Source: Hericium rajendrae (lineage: Eukaryota > Basidiomycota > Agaricomycetes > Russulales > Hericiaceae). From it: a stretch of DNA of 64,000 nt. Positions 32,854 to 46,076 of this stretch are shown piece after piece. Made by a program: the position numbers and the translations under genes. The notes below the pieces were generated by a model. The model searched no databases. It had not been told where the DNA came from and worked only from the letters and a program-made list of their open reading frames with translations. Position 1 is the stretch's first letter, and each line of letters opens with the position of its first letter. Location of the stretch: contig CM065878.1 in the NCBI GenBank assembly GCA_033439255.1, forward strand, positions 1,550,001-1,614,000, written 5' to 3'.

Positions 32854-35800
32854 TCAGCCCAATCGCCCTGCAACCGCACTAGTCCGTTCAAGCAGGCCCT
32901 GCACGCGCCTGCTCAGCCGCTCCGCCTCCGCCTTGCGCTCCCACACCTGGTACGCGGGCATTTTCTTCTTCGGGACCCAGTTCTTCGCGCCCTTCCCGTC
33001 GTGCGCCATGCTGCGTGCGTTCATTGCCGAGAGGTCGACCACGCGCGGGCGCGCGGAGAAGTTGATCACGTCGCGGTAGAGCGCCTTGCGCTCGGTCGTG
33101 AGCGAGCGCAAAGTCGGTGGGCTGCGCGGTGCGTCGGTAGTCGGAGTCATCGGAGTCGGAGAGGCCGGAAGGGTCGAGTGAGGGCGTGGGTTCGCGCGAT
33201 ACGGGCTCGGGAAGCGGGGGCAACTCTTCCAGTTCTTTGAGCAGGTCCTGGCCCTTGAGGTACGAGTTCTCCATGCGCAAGAAACGAACGGCTCCTCGGA
33301 ATGCCTCGAGCTACGATTGTGGTTGATGAACTGATCAATCTCGAATAAATCGGATAGACTTACTTGTTCCAGGAGATGAGACGTTTCTAGACTGCCTTCG
33401 ACAGCGATGTTCTCGGATTCTACATTGGCATTTCCAGATGCTGAAAACCCTCGATGAGTTCCAACATGCAGACCAAAGAAACATTCCAGCTCACCCTTCT
33501 GCTCCGCCCCCGCATTCGCAGCCTTCAACTTGACATTGTCCTGCTCCAGCACGTCCAAATCGCTCTGCAGCTGCTCCATCGCCTCGTCGTACACCCGTTT
33601 CTGCTTTGTCATCTTCGCCAGCTCCGCCTCCAGATCTGTAATCGTGTCCGCCTGCTTCTTGACCGTCTCCATCCGGCGCTCCATCAGCTCGATCTTGACC
33701 GTCGACTCCTGGATGTGCTGGTCCTTCGCCTTGAGGTTGCGCACGAGGCCCTGCACCTCCTCGTTCAGCTGCGTCACCTTGCGCTCTGCTTCGACGTTGA
33801 TCGCCACGCTCGCTTTGATCTCCTCGATGCGATTAACCCAAGGTGCGGTGCCGGTGACTGCACGCGCTGTTGTCAGTACAGACGTGCGGGATGTATGCGA
33901 GGTTACGCACCGTGTATCACGTTCTCGTGCTCCATGATGATGGGCAGCAACGCATTCGCCTCGCTGATGACCTGCGCGATTGCGTCGCTCAGCGCCGCCC
34001 AGGACGACGGGGCCTCCTTGCGCGTCTTGCCCACGGTCGACGATACCACGTCGTTGACGAAACCAATGGCCTTGGACAGCTGGAACGGCGTGTGTGAGCT
34101 GCGCACCTCGGAGATGTATGGCATGGTCTGTTGCGCGAGCTACATGATGGGTGATGCAATGAGAAATGAAGTTGGAACAGAACGGAAAGCGAGCGCACTT
34201 GGATACCGAAATTTACAAGCTCTGAAACGAGATTGCTCAGTGCCTTGAGCTGGGGCGCAAGATAGGCCTTCAGCGCTCCCGATTCTTGTGTGAGGTCCTC
34301 AAGTCGCTTCGTCAATTTCCTACAAAATGATTAATTTCACTGATCATATTTTGTGCAGGAGCAGAAGGATCATACCTCGAGATAATTTTGCACTTTTGCA
34401 TTGATCTAAGGACTTCTGCATTGGCTCGAAAAAGGCCGAGTCGACATCAATCTCTCCCAGGTCTTTGATGATGTCGTCTGCGGGAACATTCAGATGACAC
34501 GACAGTGTGAGCAAAGGTATCCACGCACCATCGTCATTCAGAATGCTTTGCACAGCCGTCTTCGTGAGCCCAACAGACGACGCATAGATGTCCAAATCGT
34601 GATCCAGCGACAACACGAAACCCAACTCGCGTTCTCCGAGGTCAAATTCGAAGCCGTCAAAGTACGTCTCTGCAAGGTGATCGAACTGTGCCTGAATCCT
34701 ATTGATTGTACACGAAGTCAATGACCTGCATGGCAAATATACGGCCTGGACTGCACTTACTTGTTGATGTCGGTCACACATTCCATCTCGCGGAACTCTT
34801 CGCGCCGGAGGAGGTCGATGTGCATGTCGATGCGCTTCTCCATGGGCGCGATCTCAGGGTAGAGGCGTCCAATGTTCAGGAACGACTCGACATCGCAGTG
34901 GCGCAGGATTGCGGCGAAACGTTTGCATGATGTTGACAATGCTGCAATGTTTCCCCTCATCTAAAATCGTTGATTCGTTCGGGATAAGAACGTGCAGATT
35001 AGAAATAGGAAGACGTACATCGCAAACGCCGACAAGAATTTCTGAGACGCGACCGTTGAGTGCATCTGGGAGACCATGGACCTGAGCTACAACAGTGTTG
35101 ATCAGATCTGCCTTGAGCGCCATGCGTTGGAAGAACAAGTAGCATTGTGTTGCGGCGCTGTCAGACTCGACATAGATTTGCGGAAGATACGGCTGCGAAC
35201 CAACATTAGCTGGTCTGGAATGATGAAAAGGATGGCAGCATTACCTGGACGATGCTGAGCAACTCGCGCGCCTCTCTTGCCTCGATTCGCTTTATCTCGA
35301 GATCGATGTTCTTGGCTTGGTTCTTCGATGCTGTCGATTGCAGTTTGAGGTTGAGAGACATCATAGCCGCGGTTTGTGATGCCGCCTGGGCAGACTCATT
35401 CTGCGCAGTCTGAGTTTGTGCACGCAGGTAGTCGAGTTCGCTAGAAAAAAGTCAAGTGAGACGCTGACAAGTGCGTAGAGAATGACTGACCCTTGAAGAG
35501 ACATGACGAGTTCTCTGAATTGACTGATCGTATTCTCAAGATCTTGGCAGGCCTCTTCCAGGGACTCAATCTTACGTTGCTGTTCCCGCATTGCCATATC
35601 CTTCTCGTCTAGGGAATGCGTGGAATACAATCAGCACTGCTGAATAATTTGCTGAAGCCTTTTGCGTACCAATTTCTTCCTGCATGGCCTTCTCTGTTTC
35701 GACGTGATTCTCTTCAAGTTCATCGTTGAGTTCTTTGAGGGCCTCAAGGTCTTCAATGGTGATGCGCATTTCCTCGATTTTCTGGAGGACGCATCAGACA

Positions 35801-37608
35801 TATGACAAGAATGGCTCTGAGTAGATTCATGAACAGCCTACCTCTCCGAGCATCAGGTTACGTTCTGTGAGCTGCATCAGCATCTCTTCTGCACCCAGAG
35901 CATCATCGAGTTGGCTTTTCAGTTCATCAACCTGGGTCTCTGCATTTGCCAACTGGCTAAGAGTCGATTCCAGCTGGGCTGCATGGCGCTTAGTGCGACA
36001 GTATTGATACGATATGAGTAGCGTTGACTTACATTGGAGATCGTCGACAGTCATCACGTCCTTTTCCATATCTGCTATTCGGCGGCGTTGTTCTGCATCA
36101 TTCTCCTGTGTGATGTCACGCAGCCTGAAGGCAAGACGGAATTATGCCATGCTGCATACGTCGAAGATATGGACCTACCGAACAAGTGCCTCCTTCAATC
36201 GCACATTCTGCCTTTCCAGCTGAATGTACGCCATGGAGCCTGTCACCTGGGTATCTGTGCCTTCCTCGCCACCTAACAGGCTTCAGACGATGCAACACTC
36301 CACGAATAGCAAAACCTACCTCCTCCCTCCTTCATTACACCGAGTTCTACCTCGAGGACCGCCAGCTTCTCCTTGAGCTCCTCCAATTCTGCTTCAACTG
36401 CTTCCGCCCTCTCCTCTGCGACCTCTTTGTCCAACATGGACATTTCCAGCTGGTCCTGTGAGTCCACAATGCGGTTCTCAGCCAGTTCAGCGAGTTGTTT
36501 GGCTTCGGCCAACTCTCGACGGGTCTCGATGAGGTCTGTCTGCTGCTGATTGAGCTTTGCCTGCAGCTTCGGACGGAGCGCGACGAAGGATTCGGCTTCG
36601 GCGAGCTTGGTCTCAAGCTCACGGACGTGCCTTGCATCATCAGCGCGCTTCGCTTCGAACACCCGGATTTTAGCGCGAAGCTCATGGAGTTCCTGATCGT
36701 CTTCAGCAGCTTGCTGCTGCTGATGCTGCTTCTGCGTGAGGCGTGAGTGCTGCTTAACCAGGGTGGCACGTGACTTACCATTTCGGCAGACGGTGAAGGC
36801 GGCGCAAGCGCAGATATGGACAGAGGCGACGATGTACGAGGTTGTGCGGAAGCCATTGGAGGCCGCGGGGCCGGTGGCGCCGATGAGGTAGTCTGCATCG
36901 GAGGCGTGGGCTGGGGAGGCGGAGGGGAAGATATGCGCTGCTTGAATGGAAGCGAACGTGTTGGCGGACTCGCGTCATATATGGAAGCGGACAGCGGAGC
37001 CATGGATGCACTCAATGACGGAGGATTGGTCTCTTGCACGGAGGGACGTCTGCCGGCAAGCGTCTTGCGCGCAGCCAGAACACTAGCCGGCGGCGCGGGT
37101 GCGACACGCTTCGTCGGGGATGAAGGTGGAAAGCGTGACGTCGCACGCGGCGTTGCGGACGTCAGAGACGATCCCGACTTGGCTGGACTGGTCGCGCGTG
37201 GAGAGGACGGTGGAACAGATCGCATGGATGATACACGGGCGACGCCTGTACTGCCTGTCCTTTGATGGCCAAGAGTCGGTCGAGACACCGTGGGAGGTGT
37301 ACGCTGCTATAGCAGAATAAGATTCTGATGCCTTTCAAACGAAATTAACGACGTACGATAGGTGCAGGTGGGGGCGGTTCGAGTGTGATCACTTTCACTT
37401 GACTTGGCCTAACAAACATGCCGTAGGACATTCGACACGAGAAGTACGACTGTCCCTGTACAGAGCCATCGTTCTTTCCCTTCGGCTCGTAGAGCTCTAT
37501 GCCGACCCATTTGCCAGGAGCGAAAGTAGTTGCACCAGCGAAACGCACCACGCCGCGTCCGACAGGCACGTCCACAATCGCGCCAATTGGAGGGTCCGCG
37601 ACCGACAT
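32854..37608 (-). CDS. DCTN1: Dynactin p150-Glued (large subunit)
   Basis: Eighteen exons from 37608 to 32854 encode about 1,280 residues. Borders: 37608-37357, 37303-36779, 36731-36320, 36272-36179, 36124-36033, 35978-35842, 35781-35670, 35608-35491, 35440-35245, 35192-35019, 34960-34761, 34698-34529, 34477-34376, 34319-34199, 34139-33911, 33857-33495, 33440-33364 and 33310-32854. The N-terminal CAP-Gly domain (residues 8-75) contains GKNDGSVQGQSYF, the tubulin/EB1-binding groove. A Ser/Pro basic linker, a long coiled coil (about 260-560), a globular region (VVAQVHGLPDALNGRVSEIL) and a second coiled coil follow. Length and order are those of p150, which links dynein to cargo and microtubules. 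Exon 14 lacks one base in an A-run (34316-34318). Exon 18 needs two more or one fewer near 33145, before SPPTLRSLTTERKALY. Confidence 0.9.
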
Positions 37609-38021
37609 TTCACGTCGGTGTTGATCTAGTTATCCGTCTCTATAGAAAAAGAAAGTGTGAGCCGGAAAACCCAATGACTGAAAGGATTGAACAGTGGAGT
37701 CGCGTAAACGAAAGCTGGGAACTCTGAATCAAGAAGGGTGGAGGACGAGCCTTGAAGTGGACGTCGGCGGTCCGGTGAACATTCTCACGCTCTGCCTCGG
37801 TGCTGTATCCTCCACTTCAACAACTCGACAGTCAACGATTCAGAGCTTGTTTGCCTCTCCTTTGCCTACTTGTTTCTTGTCAGACGTTGGACTTATAGAA
37901 CGAGACTGGACTGTCAGTATAAAGTTTCACCGTTGTGCGGTGGATAGTGCTGAGCTGACTTGGCGTTCGTTCAAGCTCATATACTGGTCCAGTGTCGTTT
38001 GAACGTCATCTAGCTCCGCAT
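37609..38021. promoter_or_regulatory. Shared upstream region of dynactin p150 and raptor
   Basis: The two start codons diverge across 413 bp. The region has short open frames only and an AT-rich middle. It must contain both promoters. No site was assigned. Confidence 0.5.
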
Positions 38022-41000
38022 ATGTTATCGCAGCACAGTAGTCGGCAGTATGGAAATTTCGCAGGTGTGTCATAAAATTATTCCACATGGGCTATTTACC
38101 AAGCTTCTGTAAGGAACAAATGGATGGCAACTAGCTTCTGGCTCCCAGAACGGTCGACGGATCTCGGGTGACAGAGATTCCGACACTGAGCGAGGTGTGC
38201 GACTCACAAGCTCCGGTTCCAATCCTTCGCCGGAAAGTACGAGTCATGAAGTTGGTCAGACTGGAAGCTCGGAATTGGATGGGCGCGCAAATGGCTCGGT
38301 CGGGACTCTCCCAGATCCCGTCCCCATTATCCCCTACTGGTCAGCAAAACGGCATCTGACCTGTGGAAATCCAAGTCCGTCTTCCTCCAAGATGCCGAGC
38401 ATGACACCATGGAGACCTACGCCTGGCAAGTTGAAGACTTCGAATGCGGCCCTCGTGCTATGTCTGAACATAGACGTTGACCCGCCGGACATTATCAAGA
38501 CCAATCCCTGTGCTGTGTTGGAATGTTGGGTTGATCCCCATACCATGCCTTCCCATAAAGCATTAGAAGCCATTGGAACGAACCTGCAACACCAATTTGA
38601 AGGTCTCAGTCCGAAAATTCCCTATAAGCCCATTCTAGATCCTTCTTACGAGGATCTGAAGCGGTTCTGTCAGAGCTTCCGCAAGCAGGCGAAGGATGAG
38701 GCAGTTTTGTTCCATTACAATGGCCACGGCGTACCCAAGCCTACACCAAGCGGCGAGTTATGGTGCTTCAATAGGACATATACGCAATATATCCCCGTGT
38801 CTCTCGCCGAAGTCCAACAATGGCTCGGAACTCCGTGCGTCTACATATGGGACTGTTCGGCAGCTGGCAATTTACTACTTAGCTTCAATCTGTTCGCCCA
38901 GCGACGAGACAACGAGAACATGTCCAGTGGGCACCCGGAAAGCTCGCAACTCTATTCTGATTCCATACAGCTAGCTGCATGTGCAGCGAACGAGCAGCTA
39001 CCGTCCTGTCCGGAGCTTCCCGCGGATCTATTCACTTCATGCCTTACATCTCCGATTGACATTGCCCTGCGATATTTCGTAATGCATAATCAACTCCCGA
39101 ACAACATCACGGCGGATATGGTTATGCGTCTTCCTGGGGATTTGAAGGATCGTCGTACACCGCTTGGAGAATTAAACTGGATCTTCACAGCTATCACCGA
39201 TACCATTGCATGGACCACGTTCTCTCGGAAGTTATTCACCCGTCTCTATCGTTCGGATCTACTCGTCGCTTCTCTCTTCCGAAATTTCCTCCTCGCTGAG
39301 CGCATCATGAAGAATTACCACTGCACCCCTCACACATCACCTTCACTTCCCCCGACTAACACACATCCATTGTGGGCCTCGTGGGACCTAGCAGTAGATG
39401 CTTGTCTGAGGCAACTTCCTGATTTGCTCAAGAATGCTGATGCTAACGGCACTGGCATTCATTCTGGCAGCGCCTCCATGAGAGCACAACGGCATGTCCA
39501 AGCTCAGAACAACGTCCCTCCTGCTCGACCCGCCAAAGCGCCATCGACGGGAGAGAAGCCGTATACTTACATCCCTAGCCGGTTCTTCGCTGATCAATTG
39601 ACTGCATTCGAAGTGTGGATATCGCGAGGGGGTGCGGGCTTGATCAAACGCGGCCCTCAATCTCTGCCGACTTCCGGGAGTAGCGATGGCATTGAGAACG
39701 GGTACGATGCCGCTCTCGACAGCGGTGTTCCTCCAAGCCAAACGCTGTCCGTTATGGATAAAGGCGATCGCCATCTGGTCCCACGCAATCCTCCTCAGCA
39801 ACTGCCGATTGTTTTGCAGGTTTTACTTTCGCAACCCCATCGTCTACGCGCCCTGATCCTGCTCTCGCAATTCGTGGACTTGGGGCCTTGGGCAGTACAC
39901 CTCGCTCTTGCTATTGGTATCTTCCCGTATATCTCCAAGCTTCTTCAAGCAGGAGGCCAAGACCTTCGTCCGGTTCTCATCTTCATCTGGGCACGCATTC
40001 TCGCCGTCGACCATACTTGCCAGGTCGAGTTACACAACAATCAAGGCTATCGCTACTTCGCAAACGTCTTCAATGTGAACGATGATCCACAACACGTAGC
40101 CATCCCGAACAGCTCGGAACACAAGGCGATGTGCGCGTTTATCCTCTCCGCCATCGCACGCGATTTCCCCGCTGGGCAGATGGCAGTCTATCGTGAAAAG
40201 GTATTCCACTCGTGCTTTGAACGGCTAGACGAGAGCGATTTCCTGCTTAGGCAGTGGTCGGCGCTGTGCATCGGGCAGATTTGGGACAACAACAATGATA
40301 TGAAAGCGTTCGGGGTGGATAATGGGACACAGGACAAGTTCATCGCGCTGTTGTCTGACGATTCGCCGGAGGTGCGAACGGCGGCGCTGTTTGCGTTGGG
40401 CACGTTTATGGGCGCTTCTGGTTCGGCGGATCCAAACAAGACTGGCGGTGGGGGGACTGGGACGATGGAGCATCTTGAGGAACGCGTACATTTCCGCATG
40501 GAGGTGGCTGTCGTGACAGGGACCACCCTCGCTGTTAAAGAAGACGCGAGTCCCATGGTACGCAAGGAATTGCTTGTGCTAATCAGTTGCCTTGTAAAGG
40601 AGTGGAGAGGCTACTTCGTCGTCTGTGCATGGATCTATTGGGAAGAAGACAGACTATGGAAAATTGGCGGTGGCAGTACGCAGTTGCCCGAGGAGGACGT
40701 CGCTGGCCAAGCTATTGCCGAGTGGCTCGATGGCTTTGGAGATGATCAGATCTTACGGGAAGAGAACAGGGTGCTGCTGTCATCCTTCTTCACTATTTTC
40801 TCTGTCTTGCTCGAGTTATCTGTTGACCCTTACCATGAAGTAGCGACGAACGCGCAGACCATCGTCGACTGGATCATGGCTCTTCTTCTCGAATCCCCTT
40901 TCACCAGGCTTGATAGCACCTCTCTCAATGCCCCATTACCTCCTTCAAGTCAGCGCTCTGCCCGATCCCGTCGTTCATCATTCACCTCATCCCCGTCACT

Positions 41001-43293
41001 CACTCGCCCTCCATCACCTGTGCACATGCGCCCAGGCCTCACCCGAAGCGATACCATGAATTCAATCTCTTCCGGTGTGGCAAACACCCTGCGGCGCACC
41101 ACTTCCTTCGCTAATGCCCTCAAGTCGCTTGCTGGCGGTGTCGCCTTTCCCTCTCTCGAAGACGGTCGAAATTCACCGCGGCCCTCTGTCGCGTCGCATG
41201 CACCAATACATGCCTCCCCACAAATCCCACACACATCTCTTCTGGCTGATCGCCCAGACCTGTCCCGTCCACCTTCCCCGAACCTCAATGTCGCACAATA
41301 TGCTTCGCCGTATTCGCGGCCATCGACACCTCAGTTTGTGTCAGGCAGTTCCAATTATTCACGCAGCGCACCTGCGTCACCCACAATGTCAGCGCGCTCG
41401 TCAACGGACGCGGCGCCTCATCCGCCGACTATGGACTTCCTTCCGTCAGATGTGATGGAGGCGCTCATGGAAGAGGATATGGAGCGGCTGCGGGCTCGGC
41501 GGCGCTCGGGGCAGGCTCCAAGGAGGCCAGGTATGCCAGGCGGCTCGCTACACAGCCCTTCAGACAGCACGTACTCGACAGACTCGAATGGGAGCAGCGT
41601 CATTCTGGGCCTCGGCACGGGCGCAGGGATCCGTGATGTGCTACCATTGAAGAGCCGGTTCTTTGACTGGTGTTGTGAATACTTCAAGGAGCCACAGATG
41701 CGAGTGAGTCATATCAAGGCCTCATCTTTACCTCTCAATTTGCTGACTGTGATGCAGCAAGCCGAGGCGGACGAGCCTGGTAGTGTGGAGTACAACTATC
41801 AAGCATGGCGACAGCAGCGTAACGAGCGCGTGTTGTCGGAGACTCAAGCGCAGGCCGAAGTCGCTGGTGAGTCTACTCACTCTCTGTTTCATCCTAAAAA
41901 TCCTAATTCCAGCAGAGGGCCGTCGATGGGATAGGCCAGTAGCCACCCTTCATATTACCGGTGCAGCTCTGTCCACTGCGTTCCATGCGTATGACCCGCA
42001 CTTAGCAATCGCAAATGAGGCCGATACTGTCACGTACGTCGTCTCGTATCATATGTCCTGTTCTATAATAATTTTCATGAAGCGTTTGGGATTGGTCGAG
42101 ACGCCAGCGACTGTCTTCGTTCTACAACGGCAATCCCAAACAGGCAAGTATTACTTTGGTACAGTTCATCAATCAAGATGTGGGTGGAATTATTCTTGTC
42201 AGCTCCGGTGAGGAAAGCTCTTAGCCTTTGGTATATATGTATTGTTGATGTTCATGACATGCAGCGGACGGTATGATTCGATTGTATCGGAACTACGATC
42301 CTGCTACAAGCAATACACCTGTGCAGATGGTCAGCTCCTTCCGGGGTTTGAGTGACCTGGTCCAGATGCGACGAGGAAGCGGTGTTGTGGTGAATTGGAA
42401 ACAGTCCGGTGGATCGCTTCTCGTTGGAGGTGACTCGCGCATTATCAGAGTATGGGATGCTCATACGGAGTCTCAGCTCCTTGTTCGTCCTCCATCTTAT
42501 GTTTGTTATTCACCGTTGATTTATAAACCTTCCTCCCAGGATATCGAAACGCACGCTGAAAGTCCAGTCACCGCCATCACCTCCGAGCATGGATCCTCCC
42601 CGACATTCCTTTCCAGTTTCGCAGATGGCAGTGTCAGAGTGTTCGACCGTCGCCTGGACGAAGATGACGCTGTCTTGCGGACGTATCACGAGCACAACGC
42701 GTGGGTGCAGAATGTGCGCTGGCATCCGACGGTCAACGGGCAATTCTTCTCTGCTAGGTGAGTATGGATGTTTAATGGGTATCCTTCCTTTCGTCTAAAC
42801 AATTTTATAGTTTGAATGGCGAGATCAAGCTTTGGGATATCCGTGGCGCGGACCGTCCACTTGAATCATGGGACGTGTTCCCCAATGGGCTTTCCGCGTT
42901 CGACGTCCACGAACAGAGTGGCGTCTTTGCTGGGTGAGTAGTCCATGTAACATGTATTTCTTCAAATACTAATGCCTTCCTATTCGCGTAGCTCCTCTGC
43001 GATCTCTCCTTCCAGCTGGCGCTATCAGCGCACGGTTGTACATTCCATCTTCCGCCCAGACCTTCTCTCGACAGTCAACCTTCCGACGGGTCTTGCGGCA
43101 TCGCCCGCCCGTGGCCACCCATCCCAGTTCATACCACGATCGAATTCGCTCTCCTTCCACCCGACAGAGATGTTGTATAGCATAGGTGGTCCAGATGGAT
43201 CCGGTGCGTTGCAACAATTTACTGTCACTCTTTACACTTACTGAGGACTTGTTCTTCTCCACAGTTCGAATTTTCGGCTGCAAGCTTGTCTGA
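38022..43293 (+). CDS. KOG1: Raptor/Kog1, scaffold subunit of TORC1
   Basis: Ten exons (38022-38064, 38114-41703, 41758-41866, 41913-42033, 42083-42207, 42265-42482, 42540-42757, 42811-42933, 42992-43203, 43265-43293) give 1,595 residues with every phase matching and no frame break. The raptor N-terminal CASPase-like domain is unmistakable: LVLCLNIDVDPPDI, LECWVDPHTMPSHKALEAIG, EAVLFHYNGHGVPKPTPSGE, and VYIWDCSAAGNLL. HEAT-like helices follow (RYFANVFNVNDDPQH; PEVRTAALFALGTFMGA). After a Ser/Pro linker, seven WD40 blades close the protein (DTVTVWDWSRR, GGDSRIIRVWDAH, LNGEIKLWDIRGADR). It recruits substrates to TOR kinase. The first coding exon is only 43 nt. The 54-nt intron at 41704-41757 is in frame with no stop. 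Confidence 0.93.
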
Positions 43294-43517
43294 TAAGCTC
43301 TCTGCTGGCCGTATGCATCGAAGATCTGACTCCAAGGCCATGCATACTTATATCATATCGCTGCTCCAAAGTAATGACTCGCCGCTCTAAAGTGACGAGC
43401 TCTCTCCATCATTGGAATTTGGATATATACATGTATCAATTTCAGTACTCTACATTTCCCTTCACTTTTCATGACAGTGTTCTTGCCCAAGCCAGAAAAC
43501 CTTTTCCGTGGATAGTA

Positions 43518-45132
43518 CTACGGAGCTGTGGTTTGACAGCTCGAGCAAGGTGTGCCCACGCAATACCGACAGACGTGCAAAGGAGGGTCCCGCTCGAACC
43601 CATCAAGCACCGCTCGAACGTTCTTGCCGATGGACTCCAAATGGTAGCCCCTTTTCCCAAGTGCATGAGCAGAGCGTTTGTTTCGAGCAACTCTGGATTA
43701 AGACGCTCACCCTTCCATAACAAACAAAGTCGGTCGATCCAGCGTCGCTATTATCTGTCCAATCCGCGAATACCCTTCTCGAGTCAACGCGAAATCACTG
43801 ATAGGATCGTCACTGTAGGTATCGACACCCAGGCTGTGGTGCCGTAGAAGTGCTATGATTAACGTGTGTAGTTTGACGGAAATGAGAAACACACCTAACG
43901 AGGAGGAACGCTGGGTTGAATTTTCTGATTTTCTCTAATGCAGTCAATAAGGTCATGGCATACTCTTCATCTCCAGTGCCTCGAAGAAGCGGAAAGTTAT
44001 GGTTGAACCACATGCCATCGCCGGACCCTCTCTCATCCTTTGTCCCCGTAAAATCTGCAACATATAGCTGATAAAAATCAGCTCTCGCGCAATATAGCCT
44101 GACATACAAGGATAGTCATTTTCCGCATGAAGGGAGACATAAAGGACGGTTGGATCCTCGTAGAATATTTCCTGGGCTGCGCCAAACAGTCATGAGTGGG
44201 GAAGGCGTAGACTGTTAGTTGACGTACTGCCATTTCCGTGGTGATAATCAATGTCAAGTATAGCGATCGGTGATTTTTTTCCATCCAGGTGGGTGACCTT
44301 CGACTGCAGATAACGAGCAGCAACGGCCACGTTGTTAAAAAAGCAGTATCCGCCGCCAATCGCGGTGCCGGCATGATGTCCTGGCGGGCGACTGGATACC
44401 CCATGGTCAAGCCGATTATGGCATCCTGCGCAAGCAAAATTCTTACCAGAGAGCGAAAAGTCCGAACTTCGAGCCACGAGGCTTACTCTCGGAAACGAGA
44501 CGCTCTGCGGCTGAGAGCGCCACACGCAAGGATGCGATTATAGCGGCATACGTCGCTACATGGTCGACGGACTCAATACAAAACGAAGAGTTCCGACATA
44601 GGGATTCTCGCGAGTTTAAACTTACCGTCGGTGATAGGACAACTTAAGTCGAAACAATAAAAGCCTAGCAAATATTGTATCATTGTAAACACGACACGGT
44701 GTTTAGATACAAACCTGCTTTGGCTATGGGGCCCAAGATGCGAGGATCCGGTGTAATCCCATGCAACATGAGCTTCGAGTTGTGGAACGCTTCTGGAAGC
44801 ACTGAAATCTACTGGGGAACCCCGGTAAGACCTAACAAAATGGTCATTGATAATTGCTGCTTTCTACGCACCTTGTTGCCACCATCAGCAACCCAATCCG
44901 CGTATGCAGTTTCCAGATAGGATATATAGTCCTCGCTGTGCACCATTCGGAGGTACTTGGTGACATCCAACTCGCTGCATGGAGGGAGGAAATCATAGGA
45001 GCCAGCAGCTTCTAATTCATGCCGGATGATACGCAATCTTGCTGGTTTCTCGAAGTAAGGAGTTTGTTGACCATCCAAAATCTCGTAAGGAGGGTCGTGC
45101 AGGAGACATGCATCGTCATAAAAGACGATCAT
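43518..45132 (-). CDS. Histone-deacetylase/acetylpolyamine-amidohydrolase-fold enzyme (class II-like)
   Basis: Nine exons (45132-44872, 44808-44715, 44664-44626, 44571-44447, 44391-44228, 44176-44108, 44054-43895, 43833-43711, 43650-43518) encode about 390 residues. Motifs: [20 protein letters not shown] with the His pair, [12 protein letters not shown], the zinc site [28 protein letters not shown], then [13 protein letters not shown] with the third zinc Asp, and TLFVMEGGYHLE. The small size and N-terminal [13 protein letters not shown] fit the acetylpolyamine-amidohydrolase-like branch more than Rpd3 or Hda1. The substrate could be a histone, another protein or a polyamine. Exon 3 (39 nt) ends in phase 1 while exon 4 reads in phase 0 ([11 protein letters not shown]), so one base is extra or two are missing near that junction. 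Confidence 0.8.
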
Positions 45133-46076
45133 CCCAATGTTCCCTTTCCTTTATTTCAGCGATACAGTTGGATTGAAAACCCGTCCACGAGGAGGCAAGA
45201 AGAGGACATTCAAGAATGGTAGATCTCCTCAACAAGTTCCTGGATCCGATAGGACCAGGTCTTGTCAGAAGAGTTATTTCCGCATTCAGTAGGCAGGCCA
45301 AATTTCCTTTTTGAGCGACAGAAACAGGACGCCCCTGTGTTCGTCCTCATGGCCACGAGTGGAATGCGGGAGCAAAGCATGTTTCCATTCCGTGCGTGGG
45401 TGCGTATTTCGCTGCCTTGCCCACTTACGGGTGCTTCCCTTATCTACTTCCCAACCGTTATGTCTGCAATACCATGTCTGCGTACTGCCTACTGAATTTT
45501 AATCTTAAAAAAATGCTTGTCTCTGTTCGCCATTCAGAGCAATGTGCTCATCAATGTCTCTGTTATTCATCGTTTCCGTTGGCAGCGAGTTACTGTATCT
45601 TCATCATACATGCCTGTACGGGATCTTACCAAGTACGACAAGGCTATGCGCGTAGAAGAGGGCAGCTGCGTACGGTATCCTATGTTCCCTGGGAGCGCGC
45701 AAGACATTCTACCCCGTACTTATATCTACTTTGTCGATAATTAGTACTCTGCTGGTGAACGGGCAGCTGCAAATTGGGTCCAGGTAATGCCCGAAGGGCC
45801 GTGGTATTGAAGGTGTGCTTGACCGATGACTAATACCGCGTCCTTCCATTTTGAGCGGTACGTACAACAGCCAGCGCTTAGCGCTTAGCGGAGGCCCTCC
45901 TCCGCATTCCAAGCACCTTCAAAGCTTCAAGCTTCATCACGGACCACTCTGCAGAGGAAATGACAGCATCAGTATACCACTTCATCTTAATAGACATCCT
46001 CGTTAGGCCACTCTCGTCTGCCCTCTTTCTGTTTCTAGTGTCCATCTTCTCTGCACTCTTGACTTCCAACGCAAAC
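45133..46076. other. 944-bp divergent intergenic region (HDAC-like and AP-3 delta)
   Basis: No supported coding sequence. It includes a short direct duplication, AGCGCTTAGCGCTTAGCG, near 45880. The frame upstream of the AP-3 delta Met is open and hydrophobic for 39 codons but is not family-like. Both promoters should lie here. Confidence 0.5.

Noticed and set aside
38197-38359. Raptor start at a GTG near 38197
   Set aside because: A 43-nt first exon at 38022-38064 supplies a proper ATG and joins in phase to the upstream extension of the same frame.
45960-46076. Hydrophobic N-terminal extension of AP-3 delta
   Set aside because: AP-3 delta starts with the TLQDLIRGL helix; an added signal-like helix is not expected for a cytosolic coat protein.
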